DNA of 23,784 nt from UBA1227 sp964539045. GTDB taxonomy: Bacteria > Bacillota > Clostridia > Oscillospirales > Acutalibacteraceae. The position numbers were made by a program, and so were the translations under genes. This document shows, in pieces, positions 14,966 to 22,224 of the stretch. The notes under the pieces are model-generated. The model worked only from the letters and a program-made list of their open reading frames with translations. It was not told the DNA's origin and did no database searches. The stretch covers positions 1-23,784 of the forward strand of contig CAZIHW010000111.1 in assembly GCA_964539045.1 (NCBI GenBank), in the 5' to 3' direction. Position 1 is the first letter of the stretch. Each line of letters opens with the position of its first letter.

Positions 14966-15910
14966 TTATACAAGTGCATCAATCATAGCTGCAATTGTCT
15001 TTACAGCTGTTGGATGTCTCATTATTACTGCATCTGAACCGCCTGCTAAAGCTGCGGCTGCAGTTGTTACTTCCATATCTATAGCACGCTCTTCAAGACT
15101 GCCCCACTCAGGCATCTCTGATTCGGCCATAAGTGATTCCTTAACTGCCCATGTTTCAGTTGAAACAGGAGTAATTATAGGCATAGCAAGCTGAGCATCA
15201 CCCTGCTGCAGTGCTGCTGCGCGAATACGATCAAGTGTTGAAGCAACATACTCATAACCGTAACCGGCTGCTGCGGAGCCTGCATTCATAACAATTGACT
15301 TACCGTCTACACCGAGCTGTGTAAGCATTGTGTTCAACTGTTTTGCAAGGTTGATATCAACAGCTGATTCTGCGCCGACCTTCTGTCCGTAGGCGAGACC
15401 TGCAGATGCACCTACAGTTTTGTAGTTCTCTTCACGGGCAGAAAGAACAAGGATATTCTTTCCGGCAAGAGCCTCTGAAACCTTATTAAAGATCTCAGCA
15501 TCCTTTTCTACATTCTTACATCCCATAACAACAAGAGGTAAGTCAGTGGCATCTGCAACCTCTTTGGCAAGTGCAACACAGTCATCAACTGACTTATTTG
15601 CGCCGTTCGGATCAGCACTTTCAAGGTGAAGGCAGATGAAAGAAGCTCCCTCCATCGACTCAACACGCTTTGCCATATCAGCGACAGTTGAGCAGCCTTC
15701 ATAGAAGGCCTTCATGCCGTCTGTTGTGCAAAGATCCATGCCGATGTCTGAAATCTCTACGCCGATTTTCGGTGCATTTTCAATTGCTGCATCGAAGGTG
15801 TAGAACGGCATTACATTTTCGCCGCCGATTGTAACGGCTTTGTCCCCGGTTCCGAGGACAACTGTGTTAACCTTGGAATTGAATGCCTGTAACTTTGGTT
15901 CAAAAGACAT
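14966..15910 (-). CDS. acsD: Corrinoid iron-sulfur protein small subunit (AcsD)
   Basis: The protein has 314 residues, close to the known AcsD length. The start at 15910 follows GGGAG; a TTG extension to 15928 has no ribosome site. The sequence is a TIM barrel typical of CFeSP small subunits, with TIGGENVMPFY near the N-terminus, SFICLHLESADPNG, LPLVVMGCKNVEKD, NILVLSAREENYKTVG, SIVMNAGSAAAGYGYEY and a C-terminal GGSDAVIMRHP. AcsD pairs with AcsC to hold the corrinoid between them and to present methyl-cobalt to acetyl-CoA synthase. It lies between cooC (75 bp) and the acsC-acsE fusion (14 bp). Nothing is missing as far as I can see. Confidence 0.93.
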   Translation of the reverse strand: MSFEPKLQAFNSKVNTVVLGTGDKAVTIGGENVMPFYTFDAAIENAPKIGVEISDIGMDLCTTDGMKAFYEGCSTVADMAKRVESMEGASFICLHLESADPNGANKSVDDCVALAKEVADATDLPLVVMGCKNVEKDAEIFNKVSEALAGKNILVLSAREENYKTVGASAGLAYGQKVGAESAVDINLAKQLNTMLTQLGVDGKSIVMNAGSAAAGYGYEYVASTLDRIRAAALQQGDAQLAMPIITPVSTETWAVKESLMAESEMPEWGSLEERAIDMEVTTAAAALAGGSDAVIMRHPTAVKTIAAMIDALV

Positions 15911-15985
15911 ATAAATTCTCCCTTTCAATGAATGTACAAAATTAAAATATTAAAATTCATAATTACCTTTGGCTAGTAATCAGAA

Positions 15986-16753
15986 TTATAAAGCAAGTTC
16001 ATGCATAAGCTCGTTAAGCTTTTTCTTTACCGGTGTGGTTTCCGGTACATACGCTGTGGGTTTTCCCTCACAGTCATATTCATATACCATATCGTCGTGA
16101 GGAAGCACTCCGAGTAGCGGAAGAGAATTCTTTTCTATCTCTTCCAGGACCCCTTGATTGAGTTCCCCTCCCGGTGCTCTGTTTACAATGAGATGAACCT
16201 CACCCGGATTGAGACCCAGTTCCCCTATCATCTGATTGATACGGGCCACAGCCTGTATACCTCTGCGTGAACAGTCAGAGATTAAGAGCATCACATCTAC
16301 ATGCGGGAGAGTTCCCCTGCTTATGTGTTCAAGTCCCGCTTCATTATCTATAACCGTATACTTGTAGTTTCCGATATACTTGTCGATTTGGGTTTTAAGC
16401 ATACCGTTAACGAAGCAATAGCAACCCTGACCCTGGGTACGCCCCATGACTATCATATCGAAGTCGTCCTCTTCTATGAGAGCATCTGCGAACTTCATCT
16501 CTGCATAGTCAGCTTTTGTCATGCCTGATGGGATTGTTCCATTCAGTTCGGCATGAGCCATTTCCTCTCTTATAGAGCCGAGGGTTGTCTCTATCTCCAC
16601 GCCCAAAACCTCATTGAGATTAGAATTGGCGTCGGCATCAACTACAAGTATAGGACCTTGTTTCCGTTTTGTTAAATAATCGATTATCATGCCACAGGTA
16701 GTGGTCTTACCGACTCCGCCCTTACCTACGACAGCTATTGTTTTAGTTGACAT
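15986..16753 (-). CDS. cooC: CooC/AcsF-type nickel-insertion ATPase
   Basis: The protein has 255 residues. It has a MinD/ParA-type deviant Walker A loop, GKGGVGKTT (10-18), VVDADANSN at 38-45 as the Walker A' or switch region, and a Cys-x-Cys pair at C111 and C113 (GCYCFVN). In CooC this pair binds nickel at the dimer interface. The family uses ATP to drive nickel into CO dehydrogenase (CooC) or the A-cluster of acetyl-CoA synthase (AcsF); the sequence alone does not decide which. The start codon shares one base with the cooT stop codon, so the two are translationally coupled. It sits between nickel-handling genes and acsD in the acs operon, which favours a role in AcsB maturation. Confidence 0.9.
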   Translation of the reverse strand: MSTKTIAVVGKGGVGKTTTCGMIIDYLTKRKQGPILVVDADANSNLNEVLGVEIETTLGSIREEMAHAELNGTIPSGMTKADYAEMKFADALIEEDDFDMIVMGRTQGQGCYCFVNGMLKTQIDKYIGNYKYTVIDNEAGLEHISRGTLPHVDVMLLISDCSRRGIQAVARINQMIGELGLNPGEVHLIVNRAPGGELNQGVLEEIEKNSLPLLGVLPHDDMVYEYDCEGKPTAYVPETTPVKKKLNELMHELAL

Positions 16754-16944
16754 TATACATGCTCCTTTATGATAGCTTTTCCTCCGAGTAAATCAACGCA
16801 GAGCAAATCTCCGTCTATCTCAAGTTGCCTCTCCATCAGATCGGTTGCATAGACCTTATTATCTCTGAGTTCTATCCTTGCAACATTTGTCATCAATATA
16901 TTTTCAGAATCGGCAGTATCTTTATAAACTGTTGATAAACACAT
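16753..16944 (-). CDS. cooT: CooT-like nickel-binding protein
   Basis: The protein has 63 residues. It starts MCLSTVY, with Cys2 in the place that holds the nickel ligand in Rhodospirillum CooT, and has the same length and a short all-beta pattern (NVARIELRDNKVYATDLM, GDLLCVDLLGGKAII). CooT dimers bind one nickel and help to mature CO dehydrogenase. The start has GAGGAGG upstream. The gene overlaps cooC by one base and follows a His-rich protein, so the order is reminiscent of the cooCTJ nickel genes of R. rubrum. Cys48 (LLCVD) is an extra cysteine. The family call rests on length, Cys2 and context. Confidence 0.75.
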   Translation of the reverse strand: MCLSTVYKDTADSENILMTNVARIELRDNKVYATDLMERQLEIDGDLLCVDLLGGKAIIKEHV

Positions 16945-16985
16945 ATCTGAATCCTCCTCTGATAAATTCTGACTTATTTGACTTA

Positions 16986-17002
16986 AAGCAATTAAATTGC
17001 TT
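16986..17002 (-). other. Intercistronic 8-bp hairpin between the His-rich gene and cooT
   Basis: AAGCAATT and AATTGCTT flank one base, 6 bp after the His-rich gene stop. It is AT-rich and followed by TTTAAG on the minus strand. It is too weak to be a clear terminator, but may lower read-through or shape mRNA processing. Confidence 0.35.
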
Positions 17003-17007
17003 CAGAA

Positions 17008-17244
17008 TCACTTAATTCCGGCAAGTGCCTTCGCAAGCACATCATTGCCCTGATTATAAAATTCAACCGCTTTCATAATCTCTTCGTAAACAGCTTCGTT
17101 TCCTGTCTCCTTTATATCCTCGGCCAGGTGTGCGAGCTCATGTGTGTGTTCTGCATTGTGGCCGACCATATACTTCATAAGGACGATAAGTTCCTCGAGC
17201 GGTGTACCTGTATGATGATGTTCGTGTTCGTGATGCATGTGCAT
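17008..17244 (-). CDS. Small histidine-rich protein, probable nickel chaperone or store (CooJ-like in role)
   Basis: The protein has 78 residues, 11 of them histidine. Seven lie in the first eleven positions (MHMHHEHEHHH). A second group (H29, H33, H35, H39 in GHNAEHTHELAHLAEDI) lies on a predicted amphipathic helix, so one face may bind metal. The rest is helical and acidic. There are no cysteines and no signal peptide. It starts 3 bp after the DUF3786-like gene, with AAGGAG 9 bp before the ATG, and is followed by cooT and cooC. In R. rubrum, CooJ is the His-rich partner of CooC and CooT; here the His tract is N-terminal instead of C-terminal and the protein is shorter, so I call it an analogue by position, not a proven homologue. 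Confidence 0.75.
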   Translation of the reverse strand: MHMHHEHEHHHTGTPLEELIVLMKYMVGHNAEHTHELAHLAEDIKETGNEAVYEEIMKAVEFYNQGNDVLAKALAGIK

Positions 17245-17247
17245 ATT

Positions 17248-17871
17248 TTATAACTCCTTCATCTTGTTTCTTATAAGTGTGATAAGCATTTCCGCTATAA
17301 CAACTCTATCCTCAGCAGAAAAGCTCTGCTCAAAATTGTCAGAATAAAGAATTTGGCTGTTAGGCGAAAATTCATCGTCGCCCTCCCATACCAGAATCTG
17401 AATAAAGTATCCCGGCATGATTTCTACCTGATAAGCCGCATCCGCATGATCCAGCTTTTGTGCTCCGAGAGCTTCGCAGGCAGAAGCGAACTTCTCTATA
17501 TTGGTTCCGAAGGAAAATGCCGCTCTCATTATGCAACGCCCTGTGAAAGGTTGAATATAAACCTCACCCCAGGACATCTCCCTGAAGGTTTTAAAAGAGC
17601 CGCACCACAAATTCTTTTCCGCTTCCAGCAGAAGCCTCATTATAAAAATCTGTGCTTTTGCTTCCCTGAGAGCAAAGGCTTCCCGATTTTTACTTGCTAT
17701 TGAAAAATCAGGAAATCCTACCTTGTATGTGTCCGAGAAAAGTCGAACCGTAAAATACTCCCCGTCAAACTCTACACCCAGTTTTTCTACAGCCCTTTTG
17801 GGATCAAGTTTTTTGAAGTTATCCGTATAATAGGCAAAAGGAACTTCCTTCATATTATTTTTTATTTCCAT
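17248..17871 (-). CDS. DUF3786-like protein of the acs operon
   Basis: The protein has 207 residues. The start at 17871 follows GAGGGG and lies 14 bp after the acsV stop. The C-terminal region has the pattern of DUF3786 (a PGYFIQILVWEGDDEF segment, then a hydrophobic SQILYSDNF segment and a helical tail), a family I recall near corrinoid and Wood-Ljungdahl genes. No catalytic motif is visible; there are scattered cysteines (NLWCGSF, GRCIM, SACEAL) but no cluster motif. Lying between the reductive activator and the nickel module, it may help assemble or repair one of these metalloproteins. The family call comes from memory and is moderately sure; the function is unknown. Confidence 0.65.
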   Translation of the reverse strand: MEIKNNMKEVPFAYYTDNFKKLDPKRAVEKLGVEFDGEYFTVRLFSDTYKVGFPDFSIASKNREAFALREAKAQIFIMRLLLEAEKNLWCGSFKTFREMSWGEVYIQPFTGRCIMRAAFSFGTNIEKFASACEALGAQKLDHADAAYQVEIMPGYFIQILVWEGDDEFSPNSQILYSDNFEQSFSAEDRVVIAEMLITLIRNKMKEL

Positions 17872-17885
17872 ATCTGTCCCCTCTT

Positions 17886-19823
17886 TTAATAATCCTGTTT
17901 ACTGTTCGGGAATCGTGATATATCTGTGTGTGGTAAGAAGCATGCTGCAACAAAGTTATCCATATAACCCGGGTGTGTTGAAAGTTCAATATAGGTCATA
18001 TTCTTTGACAGCTCGGAAATTTTGTCTTCAGCCTGCTTTGAGAAAACAGCGGCATAGGCTCCTGCCAAAGATGAATTTCCGATGTACTCGTACTTCTCCA
18101 ATCCGATATCCGGGAACATGCCGATATTTACGGCATTTTCTATGTTTATTCCGCTTCCGATACCGCCGGCAACATAGAAGTGTTCAACAACACTTGCATC
18201 CATGTCGAGGGTTGCGAGCAATGTATCTATAGCTGAATAAACAGCGCCTTTTGCATGCACAAAGCTTTCTATATCCACCTCTGACAAGGCTATCTGACGA
18301 CCTGTGTATGACTCCTCGGGATTAGCGATAACATAAAAGCCCATGTCATACTCATCGTGCTTTACTCTATCCCCTTGACGGACAAATTTTCCTTTTGAAT
18401 TTATAATTCCGGTTCTGTAAAGCTCCGAAATTATATCGATGATACCCGAGCCGCACAAGCCCACGGGCTTATGCCCTTCTTCACCGATGATAGTATAGGT
18501 CGGTTCCATCGTTTCAACATCTATCTTCACAGAGTCTATGGCACCGTCCGTAGCGCGCATTCCGCAGCTTATGTCACCGCCTTCGAATGCGGGACCGGCA
18601 GAGCATGCACATGACATCATGAAGTCTCTGTTTCCGAAAACTATCTCTCCGTTTGTACCGAGGTCAACGAACAGAGAAAACTCATCCTTGTTCCAAAGAA
18701 GAGTGGCAAGTGTACCCGCTGTTATATCGCCTCCGACATACGATCCGATATTCGGACAAATCACAAGTTCAGCACAGGGATTTACGGCAAGACCTATGTC
18801 TGAGGCCTTGATATTGTCAATGTGGAAGAACGTCGGTATATATGGTTCCTTCCTGATCGGGTCTGCATCAACACCCAAAAGAAGATGATTCATTGTTGTG
18901 TTTGATGCAACACTCACTTTTACTATAGCTGAAGAGCGCACTCTCGCCTGCTGGCAAAGACTGCTTATAATAGGCATAATTGTCTCTCTGACAACCGCAT
19001 CCTTAAGACGTTTAATACCGGTGGGTTTTGTCTGCTCTATAATTCTGTTTATAACATCGGCGCCGTAACGTATCTGTCCGTTTCCGCTTGATGCCTTTGC
19101 GAGCAATTTACCGTCACTCATATCAATAAGAACAGCTGAGACAGTAGTAGTTCCTATGTCTATAGCGAGTCCGCATATGGGAGACACGTCTGACATCGGA
19201 GCTATGTCGTAAACCTTAAAGCATGAGTCGCAACGCTCACCGATAACACGGATCATAAAATCCGATTCGCGCAATGTACGTGCAAGCTTGTTGACAGCGA
19301 AATAAGGTATTTCAACTGTATCAACATTGAAAGCAGCCTTTACGGCATTTTCAAAACGCTCAATATCCGGCATTGTGTCATCAAGAGTAGGTTCTTGCAT
19401 GGAAACAACATTGGATTCGAAATTGTTTTTGAGTTCTATACCCGCTGATTTTATATCCGCAAGTATCTTTTCAAATATAGCTATCTCTTTGCCTGATGAA
19501 AGATCGGCAGTTTGCATTCTGCTTTGATAAGCCGCAGCTATATCAGGAACCAATACCGTGACATCAGAAGCCACCTTGGATCCGCAGCTTAAACACCAGC
19601 CGTCCTCTCTCTCATGGTCAGATATGTGGCTTGAAGGCCAGCAATCCAACTTTCCGGATATAAGCTTAACCTTACATTTGCCGCAGGCGCCGTTACCCGA
19701 GCAAGGTGCATCTATAGCAACATTTGCCATACGTGCAACTTGCAAAAGGTTAGCTCCCGGGGCACAAGAAACGGTCACAGGATTTTTTTGCTCTTTTTCA
19801 AAAGTAAAAGTTACATCAAACAT
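17886..19823 (-). CDS. acsV: AcsV/RACo-type corrinoid protein reductive activator
   Basis: The protein has 645 residues. Start chosen at 19823 (MFDVTFTF), with AAAGG 7 bp upstream; longer in-frame starts lack a ribosome site. Residues 1-95 are a plant-type 2Fe-2S ferredoxin domain: C41-x5-C47-x2-C50 and C80 (the 'LSC' position), with extra C61 and C77. A linker and middle domain lead to an ASKHA-type ATPase half: GLAIDIGTTTVSAVLIDM, LFVDLGTNGEIV, and CGSGIIDIISEL late on. Such proteins use ATP to drive one electron uphill, returning oxidised Co(II) of the corrinoid iron-sulfur protein to Co(I). Product and partner are in the same operon (AcsC, AcsD). An intercistronic hairpin lies just upstream, so its level may be lower than that of AcsB. 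Confidence 0.9.
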   Translation of the reverse strand: MFDVTFTFEKEQKNPVTVSCAPGANLLQVARMANVAIDAPCSGNGACGKCKVKLISGKLDCWPSSHISDHEREDGWCLSCGSKVASDVTVLVPDIAAAYQSRMQTADLSSGKEIAIFEKILADIKSAGIELKNNFESNVVSMQEPTLDDTMPDIERFENAVKAAFNVDTVEIPYFAVNKLARTLRESDFMIRVIGERCDSCFKVYDIAPMSDVSPICGLAIDIGTTTVSAVLIDMSDGKLLAKASSGNGQIRYGADVINRIIEQTKPTGIKRLKDAVVRETIMPIISSLCQQARVRSSAIVKVSVASNTTMNHLLLGVDADPIRKEPYIPTFFHIDNIKASDIGLAVNPCAELVICPNIGSYVGGDITAGTLATLLWNKDEFSLFVDLGTNGEIVFGNRDFMMSCACSAGPAFEGGDISCGMRATDGAIDSVKIDVETMEPTYTIIGEEGHKPVGLCGSGIIDIISELYRTGIINSKGKFVRQGDRVKHDEYDMGFYVIANPEESYTGRQIALSEVDIESFVHAKGAVYSAIDTLLATLDMDASVVEHFYVAGGIGSGINIENAVNIGMFPDIGLEKYEYIGNSSLAGAYAAVFSKQAEDKISELSKNMTYIELSTHPGYMDNFVAACFLPHTDISRFPNSKQDY

Positions 19824-19846
19824 AAAAATACCTTTCATATCCTGAA

Positions 19847-19873
19847 AAGTGGGGCAGTCAGACTGCCCCACTT
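19847..19873 (-). terminator. Intercistronic hairpin between acsB-1 and acsV
   Basis: A perfect 13-bp GC-rich stem (AAGTGGGGCAGTC and its complement) surrounds one base, followed by a short TT run on the minus strand. It lies 26 bp after the acsB-1 stop. It probably ends or trims most acsB-1 transcripts, while some read through to acsV. Confidence 0.6.
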
Positions 19874-19898
19874 CTTCTAGCTAATCATGCCCTTTTGA

Positions 19899-22028
19899 TT
19901 ACATAAGAGGATCCATGCCGAGAACCGGATGATTCTTGCTTTCGAGGAACGGAATAAGATCATCAACCTCTGTGCAAATTGTCTCATCTGCAATCATGTC
20001 TGCAAAGTTATCGATACCGTAAAGTTCCTTAGCGGTCTTGTTGAGCCTTTCGGCTACATCGTCCTTAAGCTCTTTCGGCATCCATACTATGCGGGCTATA
20101 CCGCCTTCAGCAGAAATAAACTTCTTGGAAGAGATGAAATGACGGCCGTGACCCATATAACCCGGAGTCTGAACACCGCCGCCTGTGCAGGAAGCGAGTT
20201 CACCGAATGTCATACCGGACGGAGTCATACCGGCATACTCACGGTTTACAACAATAACACCGTTTGATGCAGGTTCGATACCACAGATACACTCGAAGCA
20301 ACCGCAGGATGTCATAGGATCTTCAAGGATTGAGTAGAGTGTTACATTCTCTACTGCACCGTGAGTAGCATCCTTAACAATCTTGTTAACGTTCTCGTAT
20401 GAACCTGTGCGTTCATCTATGAGGCCTTCCTTCATTATTGGCTGTGAAGGACCGTTCGGATTGAGTTCATAAGTTGCTTTAGCATCAAGCCACGAAACAG
20501 CACCGCAAAGACCGAGACGTTCAGGTGTTACTACACAGCAATGTGCCGGAGCAAAGCTTTGGCAAAGTATGCATGTGAAGAAACGGTCAACAGACTCATC
20601 AGTCATAGAGAGAAGTCTGTCATCACGCTCGTTGTAACGTGGCATAGCTTTTGTTTCAAGCATTTCCGTTACCTTTGCAGGATCTGTTATGAGAGTTACC
20701 TGACACTTATCTACAACAGCATCAAACTCATCCATAATCATATGATAAAGTACTTCGGCAAAGTGGGTAAGACGAAGTCCCTTATCGTATGCGTCTTGGG
20801 AAACACGAATGCGAATAAGGTTACGCTGACCTGTATGCATTACGCCTTCCATATAGTTAAACCAAGCGTGGATTTTACGCTCGATAACACTTTCAAAATC
20901 AGGTTGCATTTTACTGCCGGCAACTTCTACATATGTGCCGAGAGCAAATTCTTTCTCTCCGCAATCAATATCGTTACCTACAATTGAAATCTTGTGGTCC
21001 TCTACCTCGTCAAGACCCTTCATGAGAACAAGTTCTGCCGTAGGATTCTTGCTGGACCAAATCTCGACTGCCATATCAGCCTTACGGATAATCTCACCTT
21101 CAAAAGCTGCAGCAAAGGCTACAGGTATCGGAAGCTCCTTATCCTTAATCTTGATATGTCTGAGTTCAAGAGAATGCTTAACTGTTTCGGAATGATCAAG
21201 AACTGATTCAAGAGCACCCGGAACCTGGTTTTCGCCGAGATCTATATCAACGATAACAGGGAATCCGAGAGCTATAGCTCCTGCGCCTGCCGAAACGACC
21301 ACTTCGTCAATAGCACCGAATGTATTGACAAAAGCAGGTACACGCTCTTTTGTATAATTGAGTAAAGTCGGGAGATCACCCGGCTGTACATTGCCGAAAA
21401 TAAGAGCTGCACGGATAGCAACGGTAACAACATGAATAACTGATGTTACATCGTGTCCGAGAGGAACTACGCGGAAGTCAAGACCCATCTTAACGCCTGC
21501 TTCTGCACATTGCTCTATAACGCCGCCTACTAAGAAGGTAAGAATACCCTTTGACTGGTATCCCTTTACGATATTGGCAACATCTTCCCCGTTGTCTGCT
21601 TTACCGAGAACTGCTGCAACACCCGGAATATCGCCTGTTACAAGCGGAACGCCCAAAGAACGAATGATTGGGTCAGGTACAAAGCCTATGCCCGAATCCT
21701 CTGCATATGGATCCGCACCGTCTAAATACTTAAGACCTTCAATTATCTCGGCACCGACTGCTGTTGCAAGACCGGCATTGAGAGCCGGAGCTATCTCCGG
21801 TTCATTTGTTATAAGGCTCTTCAAAACTCCTACACAAGCAGGAAGATCTCCGAGAGTCTTTACCTTAACACCGGTGGCTGCATAAATTGTCGGGAAGAAA
21901 TAAGCTGTATCGGGAAAAGCTATCTCTTTATCAGCACCGTATTTTGCTATAGCGTCGTTTACTGCTCCTTCTGTAAGACCGGCAACAGCATTCGAACCGC
22001 CGTAAATTAAATCAGTTAATGCGCTCAT
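19899..22028 (-). CDS. acsB: Acetyl-CoA synthase AcsB, copy 1
   Basis: The protein has 709 residues, close to the Moorella protein and including the N-terminal domain absent in archaeal CdhC, so it is the bacterial type. A-cluster: the 4Fe-4S ligands are C486, C489, C498 and C508 (CILCQSFAPAHCCVV, then ERLGLCG). The SCGCFECICG loop gives C575-G576-C577, which bind the distal nickel. It makes acetyl-CoA from a methyl group (from the corrinoid protein), CO (from CO dehydrogenase) and CoA. The start at 22028 has GGGAGG 8 bp upstream. It has its own extended -10 promoter although acsB-2 lies just upstream. C497 is an additional cysteine beside the ligand C498, absent in copy 2. Confidence 0.96.
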   Translation of the reverse strand: MSALTDLIYGGSNAVAGLTEGAVNDAIAKYGADKEIAFPDTAYFFPTIYAATGVKVKTLGDLPACVGVLKSLITNEPEIAPALNAGLATAVGAEIIEGLKYLDGADPYAEDSGIGFVPDPIIRSLGVPLVTGDIPGVAAVLGKADNGEDVANIVKGYQSKGILTFLVGGVIEQCAEAGVKMGLDFRVVPLGHDVTSVIHVVTVAIRAALIFGNVQPGDLPTLLNYTKERVPAFVNTFGAIDEVVVSAGAGAIALGFPVIVDIDLGENQVPGALESVLDHSETVKHSLELRHIKIKDKELPIPVAFAAAFEGEIIRKADMAVEIWSSKNPTAELVLMKGLDEVEDHKISIVGNDIDCGEKEFALGTYVEVAGSKMQPDFESVIERKIHAWFNYMEGVMHTGQRNLIRIRVSQDAYDKGLRLTHFAEVLYHMIMDEFDAVVDKCQVTLITDPAKVTEMLETKAMPRYNERDDRLLSMTDESVDRFFTCILCQSFAPAHCCVVTPERLGLCGAVSWLDAKATYELNPNGPSQPIMKEGLIDERTGSYENVNKIVKDATHGAVENVTLYSILEDPMTSCGCFECICGIEPASNGVIVVNREYAGMTPSGMTFGELASCTGGGVQTPGYMGHGRHFISSKKFISAEGGIARIVWMPKELKDDVAERLNKTAKELYGIDNFADMIADETICTEVDDLIPFLESKNHPVLGMDPLM

Positions 22029-22072
22029 TTAGTATACCTCCCAGTTATATAATAAAATTCATACCACTAGTT

Positions 22073-22101
22073 AGTATACCAATTTTTTTCGCGTTTGTAC
22101 A
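22073..22101 (-). promoter_or_regulatory. Promoter upstream of acsB-1
   Basis: On the minus strand there is TGTACA, a 17-bp spacer, and TATACT in an extended -10 context (TTGGTATACT). It lies about 45 bp before the start codon. The 10-mer GGTATACTAA here (22071-22080) also occurs at the ribosome site and start of acsB-1 (22029-22038). Confidence 0.6.
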
Positions 22102-22108
22102 CACTTTT

Positions 22109-22146
22109 GTAAGCAAAATTGCCATTTTTCAGGCAATATTGCTTAC
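22109..22146 (+). terminator. 15-bp hairpin between acsB copies, T tract on the plus strand
   Basis: GTAAGCAAAATTGCC and GGCAATATTGCTTAC pair with one mismatch around an 8-nt loop. Six T follow on the plus strand, so it has terminator form for plus-strand transcription, although all nearby genes run on the minus strand. In the acsB-2 mRNA it would be a 3' stem with no U tract; it may protect the message end or block antisense transcription. Confidence 0.55.
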
Positions 22147-22169
22147 TTTTTTGTGTATTAATACATCAG

Positions 22170-22224
22170 ATGTCTATAAAATGTCTATCAGATGTCCATC
22201 AAATATCTATCAGATGTCCATCGG
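22170..22224. repeat. Five 11-bp tandem repeats overlapping the acsB-2 stop codon
   Basis: The units ATGTCTATAAA, ATGTCTATCAG, ATGTCCATCAA, ATATCTATCAG and ATGTCCATCGG follow one another exactly. The acsB-2 stop codon (22210-22212) lies in the fourth unit, and the last residues Met-Asp-Ile come from the repeat. A further degenerate copy may precede them at 22159-22169. Confidence 0.85.

Noticed and set aside
20541..20987. Plus-strand 148-residue reading frame
   Set aside because: It lies opposite the A-cluster region of acsB-1, whose reading frame is certain.
22170..22224. CRISPR-like array
   Set aside because: Units are 11 bp, contiguous and without spacers, so it is a simple tandem repeat; no cas genes nearby.
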